Assembly: GCF_030272615.1 (NCBI RefSeq)
Contig: NC_081406.1
Coordinates: 140,648,361 to 140,712,360, forward strand
DNA from: Cryptomeria japonica
Taxonomy: Eukaryota > Streptophyta > Pinopsida > Cupressales > Cupressaceae
Length of the DNA: 64,000 nucleotides
Direction: 5' to 3'
The notes beneath the pieces were generated by a model, which saw only the letters and a program-made list of their open reading frames with translations, was not told the origin of the DNA and did no database searches. Position numbers and translations under genes: made by a program. Of this stretch, positions 61,502-64,000 are shown in pieces (the stretch's first letter is position 1; each line of letters opens with the position of its first letter).

Positions 61502-64000
61502 CTAAAAAATAAGATTTTCCAACATAGGACCAAGTTTATTTTTAAGCTCCCTGGCATTAGACCTTATCCTTGTCTTTTCTTTCTCAAGTTTCTCTAATTT
61601 TTCCTCAAAACCTGCCATCTCTTGCTGAAAAACTGATATGTGACCGGATGAACCAATTATGTTATCAGCTATGTCATTGATTTCCTTTTGTGTTTTATAG
61701 ATCTCCTTATCTATGTCCGTTGTCAGAAGGTGAGGTTTGCACGTTTCCTTGTATAGCTCTTTGTACTCCAAAATTGTAGAGTTCAGTGCTAGTAATAATG
61801 TATCCATGTGTTCTGTACACTTCTTTATGGTGTCATCAAAGAATTTGTTCTTCTTTTTTTCAACTCTCTCCTTTATTGTATCCTCGTTCACTTTATCAAT
61901 GACTATTACATTTTCAGCAATAAATTTGGACAATGTGTCCAATTTACCTAAAGAATCCTTAATATGATCTATGTTACAATTTGGTGCAATCAATTTAAGA
62001 ATAGGTACAGTGTTATCAATTGCCTTGTAGGCCAATGCATTGAAATCCGTTATATTTTTTATTGAATCCAAAAGTACCTCTATAACATTAGTAGGTCTTA
62101 ATTCACTTGCTGATGTGCCAAATGTCTGACCAATTGCCTTTATTACCTTTGTGCTTCCATTAGTTGTAACCATTTTATTTGTGTTTTCTGTTGGTGGATC
62201 AGTCTGGGTTTGCATCTCAGCTTGCAAGGGTTTCTCAAACTGTTTTGATGTCTTAGTGATTGCCAGTTTCTCTACCTCAGCATGTACCTCCACCTCAGTA
62301 GGTTTCTCAGTGAGTTCAACTATTGGTATCTCAGTCTCTGGTGGTCCTGTGCCAGCATCTATTCCTTTAATAGGTTTCTCTATTTCTAATGGTTGCTTAG
62401 GTTGAGTTGGGATCTCAACTTCAACAATCTCTATAGGTTTCTCTGCCAAGTTGCCACTATCAACATTGTCTTCCTTAGCCTCTAAACTATCCTTGTCTAC
62501 AACAATATTTACTTCCTGAGTATCCACATTCATGGTGAAGAGTATCTCAGATTTAGGATTTGTGTCATCATGTGTAACACCTTCAATGTCAATAACCGAT
62601 GGATCATCTGTGTGTACCGGTGCAGTATCCAAAGGTGGCGGTAAATTGTCAGTGATCTTGATGTTTGGAATACCACCAATTTTTCCTTTGCCCTTGTCCT
62701 TATCCTTCTAATACACTTTAATTGTCTTCTTCGGTCGATTCATTTCCTCTTGTTTTTCCTTCTCCACAAAAAATATATCCCAGTTATCAGCAGTCTCATC
62801 TACAATATCTTTTACTCTTCCTGCCATTAAACTTACTTGTCGGTGTCCACTGGCAAAAATAGATCAGTTAACCTCAGAAATTAATTCATCAATTTCCTCT
62901 TTTGAATTTACAAGATGTATAGCTAGAAGTTTTTCAATCTTTGGTTTCTTATCTAATTCCATCACTACAATCCTTTTTGCTTCCAATCTCCTATACAAAT
63001 AATTGGGTAAGTCATCCACAAGTTCAATTAAAACCTTTTTATATATGTCCAGATGTAAGATAATATTGTTCTCAATGCTTTCCATGTCAGAATCATTAAA
63101 TGTGTTATACAGTTGGTGTACATTAGCCCAATTTCCATCATCGGTTATCTCATTCGATAAATCATTCAAGGAAGGAGTAACAGGTTGTTGTTTCTTCTTT
63201 AGTGTTAGTTTCTTTGGTGGTCCCCTTACTGCCTGTTGTTTCTTCCTCAAAGTCCTTGTTCTCTTAGGTGAAGGAGAGGGTATCGGTGAAGGTTTTATCT
63301 TCTTCTTTTCAACTCTTTTAAACTTTGCTGGTTTCTCACTGTCAGTTCCAGAAGATGTGCCAACCAATGAAATGTGTGCCTTTGGTTGAAGTCCTTCAAG
63401 ATCACTAGCCGATATGCCACTAATGTTCATTACATTTTCCTTGATTTCCTTAACTTTATTGGAAGCATCTCTAATAAATTTTTCTCTTTTCTTTCTTTGC
63501 TTCAATTTATTTACATCACTTTCAATAGTCTCAGCACTACCAAAAAATTGTTTTGGTGGTTCTCTTGGTGCATCTAGTAAAGCTTTTGCATATGTCTCAA
63601 GAATGTTAATATCTACCTCATATCCCATTTCAGTCACCTAGATAGTCCTAGGGAGTAGAGCCTCCATCCATGTCTCATCTCTCTTGATAACAATATAATT
63701 TTCTTTGTTATATTTTTCCACTACACTCTGTGGTAGCCTTTCTCTAGTTCTCATTTTAGCTTGGAAAGTTTTGAAGTATTCAATTATGTTGTTGTCTCTA
63801 GCAGTTCCCATGCTGGTAAAAGCTTCCTGTAATTTTTTTCCTACCAATATATCATATTCAAAGTCTTTAGGTCATGTACTAGGGATTTCCTTAGTGAAAT
63901 ACAACATCAAGCATACCAAAAGATTTCCAAAGCGGAATGTCCCTTTCTTATCTGCTTTAATATTTTTCAAATTGACAATGAGTTCATCTTTTAGCCATTC
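61502..64000 (-). pseudogene. Family R cargo ORF, C-terminal part, one frame with four stops
   Basis: I do not recognise a function. One frame reads from the window edge (EWLKDELIVNLKNIK, then GTFRFGNLLVCLMLYF) to the stop at 61502. That is 832 codons without a frameshift, broken by TGA near 63869, TAG at 63641, TGA at 62864 and TAG near 62711, all explainable by C-to-T changes. In order: end of the TGL-type domain, a Lys/Arg-rich segment (KKKIKPSPIPSPSPKRTRTL, about 63330-63260) that could be nuclear targeting, an acidic Thr/Pro/Glu-rich stretch (62630-62160), and a coiled-coil C terminus (about 61990-61505). It lies directly before the 3' LTR, where pol should end. Confidence 0.7.

Noticed and set aside
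62151-63389. Plus-strand frames of 84 and 128 codons opposite the family R ORF
   Set aside because: Antisense shadows; low-complexity Ser/Phe composition and no domain.

Overview
The window looks like nuclear DNA of a gymnosperm, most likely a conifer. The evidence is one intact ten-exon gene for a plastid class I terpene synthase of the conifer TPS-d type, set in about 60 kb of AT-rich DNA made mainly of decayed, nested retrotransposons. No rRNA, tRNA, CRISPR or bacterial-type operon was seen. Placement nearer than 'conifer-like' is inference.

Layout. 1-3403 is the 5' half of an LTR element on the minus strand (family R), inserted into the integrase of a Copia element (3404 to about 5852). 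5853-9540 holds repeat-like, gene-poor DNA. 9550-11990 is a decayed pentatricopeptide-repeat (PPR) gene on the minus strand. 12000-16073 is gene-poor and includes a cryptic minisatellite at 13960-14770. 16074-19286 (minus) is the terpene synthase. 19287-24351 contains its promoter, short duplications and a 760-bp GA-rich purine tract. 24352-29600 is a Copia element (C2) in a tandem LTR-sharing arrangement. 31630-56916 is a stack of retrotransposons: gypsy-like G1 contains gypsy-like G2 and the Copia derivative C1, and G2 in turn contains a mosaic of family E and a complete 2.5-kb E element. 57032-59543 is a 5'-truncated LINE with an 18-bp target duplication and an extra ORF after its RNase H. 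60311-64000 is the 3' half of another family R copy.

Only the terpene synthase appears functional. It should make a monoterpene from geranyl diphosphate in plastids. The element layers can be ordered in time from shared boundaries, target-site duplications and reading frames that resume across insertions. No reverse transcriptase domain was recognised in any LTR element here, so all look non-autonomous or degraded. Nearly all premature stops are explained by single C-to-T changes (or G-to-A on the other strand), as expected from decay of methylated cytosines.

The most unusual content is a long ORF carried by family R, about 1,050 codons if its two half copies are colinear. The LINE carries a possibly related ORF with a similar three-part plan: a TGL-type domain, a charged linker, then a coiled-coil tail. 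I do not recognise its function.
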